Shown: positions 20,930 to 31,686 of the stretch, piece by piece | Layout of the letters: every line of letters begins with the position of its first letter | How positions within the stretch are numbered: position 1 is the first letter of the stretch | Assembly: GCA_015832175.1 (NCBI GenBank) | Contig: WJXW01000017.1 | Coordinates: 1,054,001-1,118,000, forward strand | Length of the DNA stretch: 64,000 bases | From: Paraphaeosphaeria minitans | Taxonomy: Eukaryota; Ascomycota; Dothideomycetes; Pleosporales; Didymosphaeriaceae | Direction of reading: 5' to 3' | Notes under the pieces: model-generated | Databases searched by the model: none | What the model saw: only the letters and a program-made list of their open reading frames with translations | Told to the model about the DNA's origin: nothing | Translations under genes and position numbers: made by a program

Positions 20930-22351
20930 TCAAATCGGCACACTAACCCCGCGCTTCATTAACTCCGCATTCACCATGTCGAACTTCTTCTCGAACGCAC
21001 GGATCCTAGACATCAGCGTCTTCCGCACCTCGCGCTCCTTCGGGCTGTACTTCTGGTTGCCAGGGCCATTGGCCTTCGTGTCGTCGTAATCCGCCAATCG
21101 CTTCTGCATGATGACCTCCAGACGGTCGCGCTCGTTGTGCCACTCGTGGATGGATTGTTTGATATCAAGCGCAGCCTGGTACAGCACTTCCGTGGTCCTA
21201 TTCTGGATGCCGCGCGTGATATTTTGGAGGAAGAGCGTGGAATCGGACTTGGGGACGGTCTTGGCCTTCTTGGCTGGGGCGCGTGTCTTCTTTTGGGCAG
21301 GTAGCTTAGCCTTGGGCGCTGAGATCGCGGGCTGCAATGCTGGCTGTGGATTGTACTGCAAGGCTGGTGGATCAGTGAGCGATGCCGGAGCGTAGCTAGT
21401 GTATGGAGAGACTGCAGCGTAGTCAGCGGGCAATGGTGCAACGTATCCAGGGAAAGACGAACCCGGGCCATGGCCCGGGTACGATGACGCTGGCTGGAGA
21501 TAGTGCGGCGACGGTGGTGGGGCGTAGGCATTATGATACAACGGTGAAGCCACATTGTACCGTGGACCCATCTGCGGACTGTTCTGGTCCGCCACCGGAT
21601 ACAGATATCGGGACGGCTCTACGTGGAACTTTCCCTCCGCTGTAAAAAAACGGGCCTGGTCTATAGGAAGCACTGCCATATAAAACGCCTGTTGATCGCC
21701 AGCATCGGCTTGCACGACCGGGAACTTTGAAGAGCTCGGCGGCGGACTAGGTAAGAAGGCATTCGCATATTGAAAGTGATGCTTCTTTGCTACATCCCCA
21801 CGTTCCGGCTCATCATTTTTGCGCTTCTTGACCATGGGGCTCTGCGCAAAGTGATGATCAACGTAGTCGTCAGAATACGGGTTCCACGAGCTGGGCCGCT
21901 CGAGCTCAGTGTTCTGCTGCTCCGACAGACCCTGGTCATCGTAGGAAGGCGTAATACCAGCTTTGTGTTGCTCCTCAGTCTGCAACTTAACCACCTGGAT
22001 CTGCTCCTGAGCCACAGGAAGCTCATCGTGATCCTGAATCTGCTCATGAGACCCAGCTTCCTGGAGCAAGTTCACCAGCTCTTGCGTCTCAGGCTCATAC
22101 TGTGGAACGTACGCGTCGCCCAAAATGGTATCCTCACCCATGATAGGATTGTTTATTGCCCAAAAGTCAACACGGCCGTAAAAATGGCGGAAGGCCTCGT
22201 CGGAAATTTGAAAGGGTGTATCATCAGGGATCGCATCCAGACGAGCATCGAAGGTGGCAGGGTTGAACTCGTGATATTGAGCAGGATACTGAGACGCCGA
22301 TGCAGAGGATGTGAGCTGCTCGTGAGCAGAAGATTGCGGTTGGTGCTCCAT
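20930..22351 (-). CDS. Unrecognised 473-aa protein, probably nuclear
   Basis: Single open exon from the ATG at 22351. The N-terminal 75 residues include FQISDEAFRHFYGRVDFW, which looks ordered. The middle is Pro/Ser/Tyr-rich (PPPSPHYLQPASSYPGH). The C-terminal 130 residues hold an Ala/Lys-rich basic stretch (KKTRAPAKKAKTVPK) resembling a nuclear-localisation or DNA-contacting tail, then a helical, charged region ending FEKKFDMVNAELMKRG. No catalytic motif, signal peptide or membrane segment is seen. A chromatin or transcription role is possible but unproven. It is flanked by two other unrecognised genes on the same strand. Confidence 0.7.
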   Translation of the reverse strand: MEHQPQSSAHEQLTSSASASQYPAQYHEFNPATFDARLDAIPDDTPFQISDEAFRHFYGRVDFWAINNPIMGEDTILGDAYVPQYEPETQELVNLLQEAGSHEQIQDHDELPVAQEQIQVVKLQTEEQHKAGITPSYDDQGLSEQQNTELERPSSWNPYSDDYVDHHFAQSPMVKKRKNDEPERGDVAKKHHFQYANAFLPSPPPSSSKFPVVQADAGDQQAFYMAVLPIDQARFFTAEGKFHVEPSRYLYPVADQNSPQMGPRYNVASPLYHNAYAPPPSPHYLQPASSYPGHGPGSSFPGYVAPLPADYAAVSPYTSYAPASLTDPPALQYNPQPALQPAISAPKAKLPAQKKTRAPAKKAKTVPKSDSTLFLQNITRGIQNRTTEVLYQAALDIKQSIHEWHNERDRLEVIMQKRLADYDDTKANGPGNQKYSPKEREVRKTLMSRIRAFEKKFDMVNAELMKRGVSVPI

Positions 22352-22785
22352 CCTGAATGCTAGGAATAGAAGTCCGCCAGATGCCTAGAATCTTCTTGCC
22401 GGGGCTGAGAAGGCAAGCTCAAGCAGCCAACTGAGGTTGAGTGCGCACAGTGAGGGTGTATGGTACATTTTGGGGAGCCATAGAGGGAGTTCATATTCAC
22501 TTGGGGAGTGGGGCAAAGGTGTTCACGGTTCGTGCCCGAGAAGTACTACGATACGCGCAGAAGGTGAAAAGAGTTGACCACATGGACACTTGCAGAATAT
22601 AAGAAACTTCAACTTAGCAAAGCTTATTAAAGTTCTGCTCTTTGAAAATATATAGTGTTCTACAACACTGCTGCAAGACATTCTTCTGCTCATTACAAAA
22701 CAACGCCCAAGTGAAAATTCATTATGTCATGTAAGCATAAACGCCGTCAGGTGGTGCTTGCTAATGCAGCAATCCAGATAGCAAC
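22352..22785. other. Intergenic, no gene supported
   Basis: Promoter side of the 473-aa gene and 3' side of the 615-aa gene. AT-rich near 22600-22700; nothing else recognised. Confidence 0.6.
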
Positions 22786-24763
22786 CTAGTCCGAGCCCGC
22801 GCTCTCAGTCTTGATAACGAACTTTTCAACCGTCCTCATCGCTTTGGTGGAAGAAGTATGGGCATCATCTCCGCTCAAACTGGTCATGTCTGAGCTGTCC
22901 TCGGGCGCAGAAGTGGCGCTCATGGTTGGAGTTGCGGGTGCCTTGCCTTTGTCAACGGTATCTCCCACATCGCCAGCATCTTTATCTCCATCTATGGCGT
23001 CAGGCATAGCAATATCCGATTGAACCCGCGAAGCGGGAAGTTCGAGCTTCTCCCTTGGGTCGGTACCGTTCGCCAACGCTTCCGCGATCAGATGAGCTTG
23101 AGATACCATGACATCCACCTGATTTTCCTGGCTCCACCGAGCACAGTCTGTGAATATGCCAGCTTGAGGACCAGAAGGAAGTTTGATCAGGTCCTTGAAA
23201 AGGCCAAGCATTGGAAAATCGCATGTGGTGTCCATCTCACTCTCTGTATGACGGATTGCATTTGTTGCCTCCATGTCGCCAGCCGTTTCGAAGAAGGCAG
23301 ACATCTGCTTCTTTCGGTCTTCTCCATTGTCGCGGATGAAAGTCTTGACGGCCTTATTGCAATGAACGCTGCACGTGTTACGTTTGTACCCATCAGGATT
23401 GACTAGACGGTGCTCGTTGATGATCTGTGCAATGTTGTTTGGGCCGCCCCGAGCATAGAGGCGGACGGCAACAATCGGTCGCGATGAAGAATTATAGAAA
23501 AACACGATCATCTCGACATCGGTAAGCGGAAGTAAGGGCAGATTCAGGTTGGACGGAGGCAGCTTGGCAGTGAGGTCGTGCTTGTCCTTCTTGTAAAGAA
23601 CCGTGCGACTACCCGGGGTGATGGGAGTCGGAGGAAACATGGCTGAAGTGCGAGGGTCTGATGTAACAGTATCCGAAGAGCTTGCGGTAGCCTCTGCAAA
23701 AGATGACCCAGTGCTAGTCGAGATCTCGCTCTTAGGAAACGTGACGCCGGTACCCGTAGAGGGCCTGCTCGGAAAGGCTAACGTCGTACCTGACAAGGTG
23801 CCCTGGATAAAATTAGAATTAATGAAAACCCCGTGACGGTAGTCATGTACTTACTGTAGAAGGTGTGAGCAAGGCACTCTTCTCGTTGATATCTAGGTTG
23901 CCAATCGCTAGGCTCAACTTGGGGACCGGTCGCTTTGCTCCACGAAGGTTCTCAACGAGGGCTTTGAGCTTTGTGTTGTCTTTCTCGAGTGAGTCTACGC
24001 GACCTCGAAGCTTCCCCACGTGCTCATAGAGCATCTGGTTGGATGCAGAAGTCCGGATGAGATCGTTGTGCATCTTCTCTATTGCGACGAACATTGCCTT
24101 GTTGATTCCATCTTGGTCTGTTGCCCCGCCATGTGAGAACATGAAATCCACGGCATCTAGATTTGTTTAGTCCGACAACGCCTGTAAAACCATCTTGCGG
24201 CCACACGGGCCAAGTTGTGCGGCGTATTGCTTACCTGTTGTGGTCTGAACCGGCTGTGCGAAAGGCACAAAGCCGTTCTCGGCATCGGAACCTGGCCAAA
24301 AGTTCTCCATCGTGCGCTTCTTGAATTGGGAAGTCGTATTCGTGTTCGCGTTCGCGTCTGTTTTTGTGTTTTTGTTTGGGACGTACGTGTTTGGGACGGG
24401 GCCAGCGAGGTCGCTGGCGTGCTTTCCAAATTTGGTTGCCCGGCCAGCGTGCTTCAACGACAATGGCCCAGCCGCTTTGTCAGAGTTGAAGAAGCGACGC
24501 AGCGGTTGACGACAGTGCTTCGCTAACACGGTCGCATAGGTGTGATCCATTTCGAAGGTCCTCTTCCGAGACTTAACATGGACACCAGCGCCTGCACCCG
24601 ATGGCATGATTGTAGGCTTCTGGCAGTTTTCTGCCGTACCGACCACAATCAGACTATCCCTAGCAGCTCCGCTGTCTGTGTGATCAGGCGGGGATTCAAT
24701 CGTCTCGATACTTGAAGCCCTCGTGAGGGGAGGGGTCGGGATGTGCTCGTCACTCGGGGACAT
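22786..24763 (-). CDS. Unrecognised 615-aa coiled-coil protein
   Basis: Exons 24235-24763, 23855-24156 and 22786-23802; introns 78 and 52 nt; all joins keep frame. Residues 60-140 are basic (VKSRKRTFEMDHTYATVLAKHC). Exon 2 encodes a coiled coil (MLYEHVGKLRGRVDSLEKDN) followed by KLKALVENLRGAKRP. Exon 3 has a compact segment, LPLTDVEMIVFFYNSSSRPI, then VRLYARGGPNNIAQIINEH, that looks like a conserved domain I cannot name. The tail is Ser/Thr/Asp-rich. No signal peptide or membrane segment. The protein may form oligomers through the coiled coil; function unknown. Confidence 0.72.
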
Positions 24764-24835
24764 GTCTGGTTGGAACTTTGAAAGTTAGCTTGGTCTAGTC
24801 AGAGTATCGCGCCACTGGCCTTCGTTTTGCGTATA

Positions 24836-25220
24836 TCATGCTGAATATCGTGGTCCACGCTCGATCAGCCATTGACGAGATAATCCACATTCTGACTAAG
24901 AGCATGCGATACAAGAGCCGGAGTGACTGAAGCAAGATTGGTCATGATAACAATAGATTACTTACGCGAACTCGCTTCTGTGGCGGTCCCTCTTCGATCC
25001 AGGGACGCGGGAGCTCGACGTACGCTGGAGCAGCCTGCTGGGTTTCCCGCTCCCAGTGGACTGGGGATTTTGCGAGAAGCAAAAGGGCGGTGGCGGCTTC
25101 GAGCTCTGCTTGGGTGCATCCGGGCTTCATCCTTGGTTGATTGTGGCTGGCCGACTTGGATGTTGCAGACGTAGCAGTGACCAACGAGGTTCTGAGGGCG
25201 CTCTCCTTGGGAAAGGCCAT
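24836..25220 (-). CDS. Possible small protein, 104 aa
   Basis: Tentative exons 24966-25220 (85 codons from the ATG at 25220) and 24836-24895, joined across a 70-nt intron with donor GTAAGT and acceptor TTAG but a poor branch site. The protein has a helical segment, CTQAELEAATALLLLAKSP, and ends in a short basic stretch. The first exon is the better supported part. I do not recognise it. If the intron is wrong, the frame ends seven codons after the donor. Confidence 0.35.
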
Positions 25221-26036
25221 GCCTGTGGCTGGGTTAGCTGGTGGTGCCACATACGTACAACGCGCCGCGAAATATATAGTAGAGAAAGGGAAGGTATTCA
25301 AGGCAACAATGTAACCAACGGACTTTCTCCGTCACCGTCACCGTCACCGGACTAGCTCGCTAAGCGCCTTCACTATCACTCTCACTTGACAAACGGAGAA
25401 GGGTCTCGAGGTGACGGGAGGGCAAGCCTGTGCGTGAGAGGTTCGGGTGCCTGGAGTGCGCCGTGAACCAACCCCACACTGGTCACAGTCATGAAAAATC
25501 TTGTTACCCAAATAGTCGCGTACGCAAGCTCTGGATTCGTATTGTATACACGGGGGCTCCGACTTACAAGGCTTGCTGCTTGAGTTGAGAGATGTGCGAG
25601 CTGGGCATGACTAGAAGGTGGCGAAAGAGCCTCCGGGCGTTTGTTCCGGCGCATTTGTGTTCGATGCCAGCAAGCAGCTCTGTTTGAAGGAGACAAGAGG
25701 ATAGAAAAGTAACATGAAGAGGAAATAAGGGTGACACCAGCGCAGTCCAACTTAGGTGCGACTACGCTAGCCTCTACCTAGCGTACCTACCTAAGACTAG
25801 CATCTTTCAGGGAAGGATCACCACAAAGTGATATCTAGAACGTTGAACAAAATCGGCTAAGCCCCTTGGGTATATCCTTTGCATCTTCGATCGATCAAGT
25901 CACTACTGAGACTTGATTAGACCATGCAATGCTGCTATCTCCTTAGAACCTACTGCTTGTCGAACGACTTCACCACAGTCCGAATAACATCCCTAACCTC
26001 CAAAGAAGACGTTTGGTTGTATAATGCCCGGACCCA
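25221..26036. other. Intergenic with short GTCACC repeat, no gene supported
   Basis: A GTCACC hexamer is repeated about three times at 25331-25348. Other frames show no motif. This is the left border of the relic-rich segment. Confidence 0.55.
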
Positions 26037-28016
26037 CTACACTCTTCGCATCAGAAATCCTACCTGCAGCAAGGCCTTCCACTTTTCTATAAAAGCTTTG
26101 CGCACAATGTGCGGAACAGCAACTTCAACCTCAGACGCGTTCGCATCGGTTACAATAGCGGCAGCAAGTTGCTGGCGCAGAGAGAGCTTCTTGCTCACCT
26201 CAACCGAAGACAGCAGCCCAATATCACCCGAGCTGTCCCTGACAACGATCCTAAACATTGGCTCTTTCACATAATCAAGTCTATCCCCCAAGCCTCGGTC
26301 TACATCCTTCAAGCCTGTGATGGTTTCCGGATCGACCCCAGAATGAATCAGCAAAGACCCGGTGCAGATTTCTCTCCGAGATGGGATACGCGCTAGCCCC
26401 CACGCCCTTATTGGGCAGTCCTCCCAGCCTGGAATAACCCTGCTTTACCTTATGCCTGACTCTAGTTACGGTACCCAGATGCACGACTGGGGTGGGGAGG
26501 CCTGTGCTTAGACGGCACTGCGCGAGGGAGGCCATGAAGGCGTTTCTGGCGTTGTAGTTCGCTTGCCTGGGATCGCCTGCAATGTACGAGAGACTAGATG
26601 TTAGGATGAAGAGTTTGAGGAGCGCATTGGAGAAGTTGTTGTGAAGGAACAGGTTTTCTTTGTCTTTGACGTCGCCGACTGCTTGGAAGGCGTTGTAGGG
26701 TATATTTGTGAAGGCTTTGTCGCGAAATACGGTCGACAGATTAATAAGACTGCCTATGAGTGGAAGCGCGAGCCTGTTGTCCGCATTGGAGGTATTGTTA
26801 GACGCCATGAAGCGATTGATTGAAGCTTCGCTAATTATTTCTGCAGGATGGAGTCGTACAACTATGCCTTTGTTACCCAAATTCTCTGCCTATGCGGACA
26901 CCGTGTCGGTGATTCAGCTGACCATGACATCGTGCTTCGCTCCGCATCTGGCCATCCACTCGCAGATAGAGCGATCAAATCTCATTAGTCCCAACTATAA
27001 GATGGGTCTTGCTTGCCTTGAACGTTACCGCCTCGGTAGCTTGACTCCAGTTCACCATGGCCGACGTGGATCGATACATGTGAGACAGTATATCATTTGA
27101 CTGGACTGCGAAACCGCCCTCAGAAAAATAGCAGAGATGGAATCATCCTTCGCAATCTCTTTCAAGCATGTCAAAACTTCTTTCTTGATAGCCTCGCCAG
27201 GCTTCAGTAGCGCCCGCTTCTAAAAGATAACATCCGTGTCTTTTGAATGAGTTGTGACGATGTTTTGATGCACAACTAGACCATACGCCGTGTTTCTTTC
27301 GTGAGAGAATTCAGAGCGAGATTCCATTGTCTTGGATCCTTCAATACCGTGCAACCGAATCATTGCATTAGCGAGGAACTGTGCGGTAGCGGATTCTGGT
27401 CCATGGATATCGAGGATCTGCAGTCGAGCGTGTCGCAACTGCGCTCAACCGCTATATTTGCATACACTGTTCTGATGCTCTTTGGGGACTTGATTTCGCC
27501 TGTCACCCATAGCATGTATGTTGCCTCGGCGAAGGGTCATTGGACGGCCTGTCGTTTCTTCCTCGTCATATTCACGACCATAGGTTCCTCGACCGATGGT
27601 AAGCACACGACGCGTGAAAAGGCTGTTGGTAGTATTTCCTCGAACTCCTTCGAGAGATTTCGACTAGTACCCAGGATCTTAAGGATTTCTCTGCTCTTCT
27701 GGAATGATGAAGATGACCTTAACGGTGAGACACTCCCATTCCCCCGGAGAAGGGACTGTGCGCCGATGAGGTATCACCGTCTGCGTGTTTCTGCGGAATA
27801 GTAGAATATCTCAGCAATCTGCTTCCACGGACGATGTACCGGTGTCCAGACAACCTCGGAATACATGTTGAAGTCTTCTTCGGCCATAGTGAGATGGTTA
27901 GGAGAAAAAACAAGCCCGTCAAATTGCACCGCCACACCCGTGTCACCGGAGTGTAATAATCCGCTCAATACTTTTTCTTCTTGGTAGCAACCCAGTATCC
28001 GGTCGGCCCGTTTCAC
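26037..28016 (-). pseudogene. Degenerate highly reducing polyketide synthase (C-terminal half)
   Basis: Fragments in shifting frames run in the expected order on the minus strand. 28016-27774 resembles the segment after the dehydratase domain (FDGLVFSPN, SEVVWTP). 27438-27220 resembles the linker before the reductase domains. 26880-26281 is a ketoreductase-like domain: VFRDKAFTNIPYNAFQ, FILTSSLSYIAG, DPRQANYNARNAFMASLAQ, PTPVVHLGTV. 26354-26037 is the segment leading to the carrier protein (TGLKDVD). A one-base frameshift near 26355 separates the last two, other breaks separate the rest, and little enoyl-reductase sequence or carrier protein remains. No intact coding sequence can be built. 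An active enzyme would have made a reduced polyketide in secondary metabolism. Confidence 0.7.
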
Positions 28017-29040
28017 GCCATACTCTTACCAAACGGTGGCCCAATACCAGAAGCTTTGTCGCTGAATTCTAGACAAATCATACTCTTGCCCATTCGACCG
28101 GAGTGAAGTATCATTTTCGACTATGAGTCTCAACCCGATCGTATAGCTACCATGCCTACCAGGGTATGGAATATCCGAGAAGATTGCTAAAGGAGAGCAT
28201 GCCACTTATGCTTCCCCTTCCAACGAATATTTCTCCAGCCTACCGAAGAAGAGACGACCATAAGCAGGTGTGTTTCCTGGTACATGTTATCCCCCTGAAC
28301 GGTCGGGGTCGGCACGCCGAAAAGCTATGTGGTTACGTGGTGGCTTATCCTGCCACTTCTCGCACGTGTAGGTATTCAGCATGAAAACGAGGGGTCGCGC
28401 TTGTGGCTTAGGTATCTACGGGTTTCATAGGAAACGAGATTTGTCCAGGCGAAGATGAAAAGACGATGTTAGATTACCCGTCGCACGTGGATGCGAGTGG
28501 GGTAGGTACCGGTACCTAACAAGCGCTAACTGTACCGTATAGGTACGTGTAGTACCACTCCACCCGCGTTCTATTGGGCAATACCTATCTCGCGGAACCT
28601 CCATTTGTCTTCCAAAAACATGTGGCACACTGTACCGTTGCCTTTTAAATCCAGTCATTATTCATCAGTTCGAATACCCAAATCTAAATGCAGCCAAGAC
28701 GCCATAAACGTGCTCGAGTTACGATTTCCTAGTTTCCAGCGAGTGTCCAACGCCAACGTGATCAGTACGAGCAACAACAAGAAAGAAAGAAAGAAAGAAG
28801 AAGCGGCAAAGAAGGCATCGCTTGGTATCTTAGTCCAAGGATTGCTCGAAAAACGTAAAACGCTTAAGCGTGGAGGAACATCTCGTCATCAAATGGTCGC
28901 GGACGCGTCTGGTGAGCCACTTCGGGGGCATGCCGAGATCGAGCAGCGGATAGGGGAGTTCGTTGAGGCTGCGAGGCAGACGACTGATGCTGAACGATGA
29001 ATGAATTGTACGAAAGACCCCGCGGAGGTACGTATGTAGC
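28017..29040. other. Degenerate or non-coding stretch between the PKS relic and the Cys-rich gene
   Basis: 28017-28200 may hold further decayed polyketide synthase sequence. A GAAA tetranucleotide tract lies near 28780-28800. A plus-strand frame to 29000 encodes a Lys/Arg-rich peptide without a good start. Nothing firm. Confidence 0.4.
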
Positions 29041-29779
29041 TTATGTAGGTGGCGTAGCTGGGTATGCAGACAGAGGGCCTCGATGGTGCTGTTCGCCTGG
29101 TGCTCGATGGTTTCGCTCGGTGTGAGAGGCAGATGGCTCTCCTCGCTCGGCCGTAAGCTCATGGAGCCCATGCCCGTTCTCGAGACAAAACCCACATCGG
29201 CTGGTCGCTTCCAAGTAGCACTCTTGATGCTTACATTCGTGGGCCTTGCAGAGTGAGGAGTCTGCGGTTGCACGCCGTTTGTTGCAACCGTTCACTGCGC
29301 AAGCGTGTCCTCTGCAGTATTTTCTTCCTGGCAGGGATATTCGATAGCAGTTGTTGCCATGTGCACCGCACTCGTGCACAACACAGTATAACGAAGATTC
29401 ATGGTCGGGTGATGGAGTGGGGCGGGTAAATCCTTCTGCGCGGCATTCGTGGCTGTAGCACAGTCTCGAGCCAGGTGCGGTGATCGATAGATTGGGGCAT
29501 TCGAGAACAGGATATCCCTTTTTGCAAGTGTCTGTGTTGCTCTAGTCGTCAACGATTGCAAATGCAATGGAATATAAACTTACGTATGATACAGTATTCC
29601 CAGTGTCCCGAGTCGGGATCTACGACCAGACCAGAACATCTCTCTGCGCGACAAGTATCTAGACCGCCGAGTTTAGCTTCACGTACCACAGACCCCGGTC
29701 TTATCGAATGGGTACACTCACGTCGGAGACACCATTGATCACCGTCGGCGCGTTTACTACTGCAGTCGATTCGTGTCGA
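29041..29779 (-). CDS. Cys/His-repeat, putative zinc-binding protein (3' exons; 5' end unresolved)
   Basis: Exons 29722-29779, 29584-29658 and 29041-29531, joined by 63- and 52-nt GT-AG introns that keep one frame. The translated part is built from a repeating unit of the form C-x(4-11)-C-x(6-12)-[WYL]-C-x2-H-x-C, seen as WCLRHTC, YCIIHTC, LCYSHEC, YCVVHEC, YCRGHAC and LCKAHEC. The frame choice at both introns is forced by this motif. The spacing suggests serial zinc-coordinating modules. The last 60 residues are polar and low in complexity. Upstream exons could not be fixed; a Cys-rich frame at about 30010-30250 may belong to it. Function unknown; DNA, RNA or protein binding are all possible. 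Confidence 0.55.
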
Positions 29780-31686
29780 CTACAGTACTTCGACTTTAGC
29801 TTCGGTCGTGCTTCACAGGTTTGCGCTGCAGCACAGACCTTCTTATGACTAGGTATCTGGAGAGATCTTTGCTTGAAAAAGGTATGGCGAAGATGAAAGT
29901 GACGAGAACGAACAACAAGAAGACAACAACTTCGATCTTGACCCCGTCTGGCTGATGTTGAGATCTAGTCATATCTTTCTAGATGCCCACATCTCCCCGA
30001 CCTGGCCGAAGTGAGTTTCCATTACTCTCAAGAAATTCGGTTTTCTTTGGTCCTTCCGCAGTAGCAGGGAATCAGAGTCGATAGATGATGACACAATTGG
30101 GAAGTATCGTCCACATGACAGCCCATAGAAGCATTGGTGCCATTGGCCAGCATACACAGGATGTGAGCGATGATTCCCAAGAGTCGAGACCGTACCGTGG
30201 AGCTGATTCGACGACGAGTGGTGCACGAGACCCCACATTCACCATCAAAACTATAAACGGTTTAGTCACTGCACCCGATAACGCTTCAGTGACGTTCTGT
30301 GGGGATAACACTCACCGCATTTTCCACTAAGCGCAGTCACGGGGCTGAGGACTGTAAGTTGTACCGTGCTGCGCGATATATGGTCGATGTCGGGATTGTC
30401 CGATGATAGCCATGGCAGGTACTGAGGTTGAGCGATTAAAGCACACTTCGTGGCTGCAGAGGCTTAGTTCGATATCCAGACGCCCAATTGTACATGTGGG
30501 ATCAATAACGTTCGTCACTATTTGCTTCTTAGAAATCGATGCCGGTGACATGTTGCGTCGGAATGGCCCACATGATATCGTGCGCAGTTCCCGAGTTATT
30601 ATTCTACCGTACCTGTGTACATAACTCTCGAGGAACAAAAGTCCTCCCCTGTATCATTTTGTGAAGCCTCGAGAAGTGTCGCGCTCCAGAGGAAGACCCA
30701 TCGTTGGGTAGACTTGTTAGCTTAGTGTCAATTAGTGTCGGATGCGCCGTAGGCATGACACAGGTCGGATGAGGGTTTCTGGGGAGGGTATCTCTAGCCG
30801 GCCATCATCGGTACAAGGGACGATGGATGTGCAGCTTCAGTCCATCTTCCGATATCGTTCGTTGCAGTCCTTCCGCCAGAAGCTTCCTGTGTCGTATCGA
30901 CGTGTGACCTGGCTGACGTCGGGTCTGCCTCTTGGCTGGGGGCCATTGCAAGTGTACGCTGGCTTGTGCAGAGATTCTGCAGGGCAGTATGTCTCTCCGC
31001 TGGGAACCCTCCATGAAGTTGGGACAAGTCGGGCCGCATCGTGGCTAGATCAGATCTGTCCGTGTCTCTCGGCATTGCTCGCAGATGACCAACGTGCTTT
31101 CCCAGAAACCATTCCCGTGGACTCGTAATATGGGGTCCATGAGATCCAGATCCATTTCAATCCAGCATGTTGGAGGTTCGGCGCTGGTTCGCACACGTCA
31201 TCTGCGGGCCACGAGTTGGTGTGCATTCGAAGCAAGCATGGCACCACGCCAATTGCCTGATGCACAGCTTGCATGTGTTGCATTGAGTGCTGCCACTGTA
31301 AGTTGATGTTCACGGAGACGGGCACGTCACTGCTCAACAGCATACACAGGATCTATTGTCGAACTAGACTGGCATGGATTGAGTCCTGCTGGAGAGGAGG
31401 GTTATGCTGCAGTGTAGTAAACAAACCCCCGCTGCGGAATTGCAGGGCGAACCGTTGGAGCCGTTCCAGACCCCTCGTCACTAGTCTAGCTCCTGCCTCG
31501 TGAAAGAACGGACACACGCGAAACACGTGACCATGTGTCAGCCAACGTCGCCACCTTCCAGGACCTCCTCTATCCAAACTCATCACGAAGCTTTGGCTTT
31601 TAAGGATCTTTTTCGGAATTTAGAAATACTCATCGAGACCGCTCACGCAGCGCTCTTTCCGACTCTTCCTAGTCGAAAGATTAACA
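29780..31686. other. Mosaic stretch with Cys-rich fragments, no full gene resolved
   Basis: Minus-strand pieces include a Cys-rich frame at about 30010-30250 and a putative terminal exon, about 31157-31296, encoding C-x2-C-x2-C-x6-C-x2-C-x2-C then a stop at 31157. A hydrophobic segment (VVVFLLFVLVTFIFAI) is encoded at about 29887-29934. I could not join these into one gene. Confidence 0.4.

Noticed and set aside
25382..25750. 122-codon minus-strand frame
   Set aside because: No ordered segment, no splice partners, and composition typical of random frames.
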